This document shows positions 6,120 to 6,501 of a stretch of DNA of 6,501 bases, in pieces. This DNA is from Verrucomicrobiota bacterium (GTDB taxonomy: Bacteria > Verrucomicrobiota > Verrucomicrobiia > Verrucomicrobiales > DEV007), in assembly GCA_027618625.1 (NCBI GenBank), contig JAQCER010000212.1, positions 1 to 6,501 of the forward strand, read 5' to 3'. Below the pieces are notes generated by a model. That model did not search any database. It saw nothing but the letters and a program-made list of their open reading frames with translations, and was not told where the DNA came from. Each line of letters begins with the position of its first letter. The stretch's first letter is position 1. Position numbers and translations under genes: made by a program.

Positions 6120-6431
6120 ATGAAGTTCATGATCAGTTGGCAGTTCCACGCTCGAAAACTCCAGGAGGGGTTGGCAGCGTTTTCGCAGATGACACCGGAG
6201 CAGGATGCCGCGGACCGGGGGGAGGGGATCGCATCAAACAGATTGGGCGCTGGCATGATTTGGGTCGTGGCCGCGGCGCCTTCATCTGCAATTCTGACAG
6301 TGAGGAGGCCGTTTCTGCCTGGGCCTTGAATTGGAACAGTATCATGGATTGCGACGATCGCCATCGTGCTAGACGATGCGGAGTCGCGAGTGCTTGGCAA
6401 GCAGCGTGCGAGCAAAAAGTATCCGTCGCCT
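6120..6431 (+). pseudogene. DUF3303-like cassette gene with two compensating frameshifts
   Basis: Three pieces in two frames together give one family-like protein of about 100 residues. The first frame from 6120 starts MKFMISWQFHARK and runs to MTPEQDAADRGEG. The next frame (about 6225-6355) gives DRIKQIGRWHDLGRGRGAF and continues to ALNWNSIMDCD. The original frame then resumes at 6357 with IAIVLDDAESRVLGKQ. From memory this order (MKFM..W start, IGRWH centre, ALNWNS, LDDAE near the end) fits the short DUF3303 proteins, whose function is unknown. The first shift fits loss of one G in the G-rich run at 6217-6227, the second an extra G at 6356. As written, no single frame yields the protein: the first frame stops at 6327-6329. 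The intron insertion also removes the natural 3' end. Sequencing error in the G run is possible. Confidence 0.65.
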
Positions 6432-6435
6432 AATC

Positions 6436-6472
6436 GGGTCGAGGTGGCAGGATTGCGCCTGCCACCCCTCCC
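6436..6472 (-). ncRNA. Group II intron domain VI with branch-point A
   Basis: GGTGGCAGG (6458-6466, - strand) pairs perfectly with CCTGCCACC (6443-6451) around a six-base loop. A weaker base follows, closed by GGG with CCC (6470-6472 with 6436-6438). The A opposite T6439 is left unpaired, 8 nt from the proposed 3' splice site, matching the 7-8 nt branch-point distance known for group II introns. The alternative, a plain transcription terminator, is less likely because no T tract follows on either strand. Confidence 0.65.
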
Positions 6473-6474
6473 AC

Positions 6475-6501
6475 ACCACCCGGCATGCGGGTCCGCACCG
6501 G
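6475..6501 (-). ncRNA. Group II intron domain V (partial)
   Basis: On the - strand, TGCG (6494-6497 in + coordinates) pairs with CGCA (6486-6489) around a four-base loop. A two-base bulge on the 3' side (6484-6485) follows, then CCGG pairs with CCGG (6498-6501 with 6480-6483). A hairpin with a tetraloop and a two-nucleotide 3' bulge is the standard domain V shape. The loop GACC is not a GNRA loop. The catalytic triad lies in the 5' strand, which is cut off by the window edge. Confidence 0.6.

Larger units (their letters stand above)
6059..6431 (+). mobile_element. Integron gene cassette, attC interrupted by the intron
   Basis: From the crossover point of the 5971-6064 attC to the point where its own attC is broken at GCCT (6428-6431). 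It contains one short gene (broken DUF3303-like), 56 nt after the crossover point, and no promoter that I can identify. The rest of its attC should resume on the far side of the intron, outside the window. Cassettes are mobilised by an integron integrase, which is not encoded here. Confidence 0.65.
6432..6501 (-). mobile_element. Group II intron 3' end (IIC-attC type), continues beyond the window
   Basis: Read on the - strand, the last 70 bases carry most of domain V, a linker, domain VI and a 3' end ...CCCGATT. Group II introns are self-splicing retroelements with a reverse transcriptase/maturase in domain IV, which would lie beyond 6501. The 3' splice site is placed between 6432 and 6431, where AGGC of the attC follows. 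Class IIC-attC introns are known to enter the bottom strand of integron attC sites between TTGTT and AGGC; here the downstream exon is exactly AGGC and the orientation is opposite to the cassettes. The domain V sequence with GCATGCCGGGTGGTGTGGGA is one I recognise as common downstream of group II maturase genes. The RT itself cannot be verified here. Confidence 0.75.

Noticed and set aside
6443..6466. Perfect 9-bp hairpin read as a transcription terminator
   Set aside because: No T tract follows on either strand, and flanking domain V and the -8 adenosine explain it better as intron domain VI.

Overview
The window looks like a bacterial chromosome of about 55-60% GC, most likely Verrucomicrobiota (an Opitutales/Puniceicoccaceae-like lineage). 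This is inference from the H-X9-DG pseudopilin, the PDZ-rlmN-folP order and genes with little Shine-Dalgarno signal; no rRNA or other direct taxonomic marker is present. Every gene I support lies on the + strand. The only - strand element is the end of an intron at the right edge.

Bases 1-2830 are housekeeping. The end of a PDZ-domain protein is followed by rlmN (radical-SAM rRNA/tRNA adenine methyltransferase) and folP (dihydropteroate synthase, with unusual active-site residues). rlmN and folP overlap by 11 bp and the three probably form one transcription unit. Bases 2831-5135 hold three less connected genes: a secreted protein of unknown family ending in eleven glycines and followed by a strong terminator, a type II/IV-like pseudopilin with the H-X9-DG C-terminal motif, and a zinc-ribbon Nudix hydrolase.

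Bases 5136-6501 are accessory DNA that reads as an integron gene-cassette array. A P-loop kinase-like gene (5461-5979) runs into a recombination site (attC, 5971-6064, ending in the canonical core GTTAGGC). Next comes a second small cassette gene of the DUF3303 type, broken by two compensating frameshifts. Its own attC starts with GCCT at 6428-6431 and is then interrupted by the 3' end of a group II intron on the opposite strand. The intron end shows domain V, domain VI and a branch-point adenosine 8 nt from the splice site. Insertion into the bottom strand of an attC at this exact place is the signature of group IIC-attC introns. The intron's reverse transcriptase should lie just right of the window. 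No integron integrase is visible in the 5 kb to the left, where it would normally be found, so this may be an integrase-less attC cluster or an array whose integrase is elsewhere.

The main item to follow up is this cassette/intron junction. It involves known element classes, but in an unusual host context and with a decayed cassette gene.
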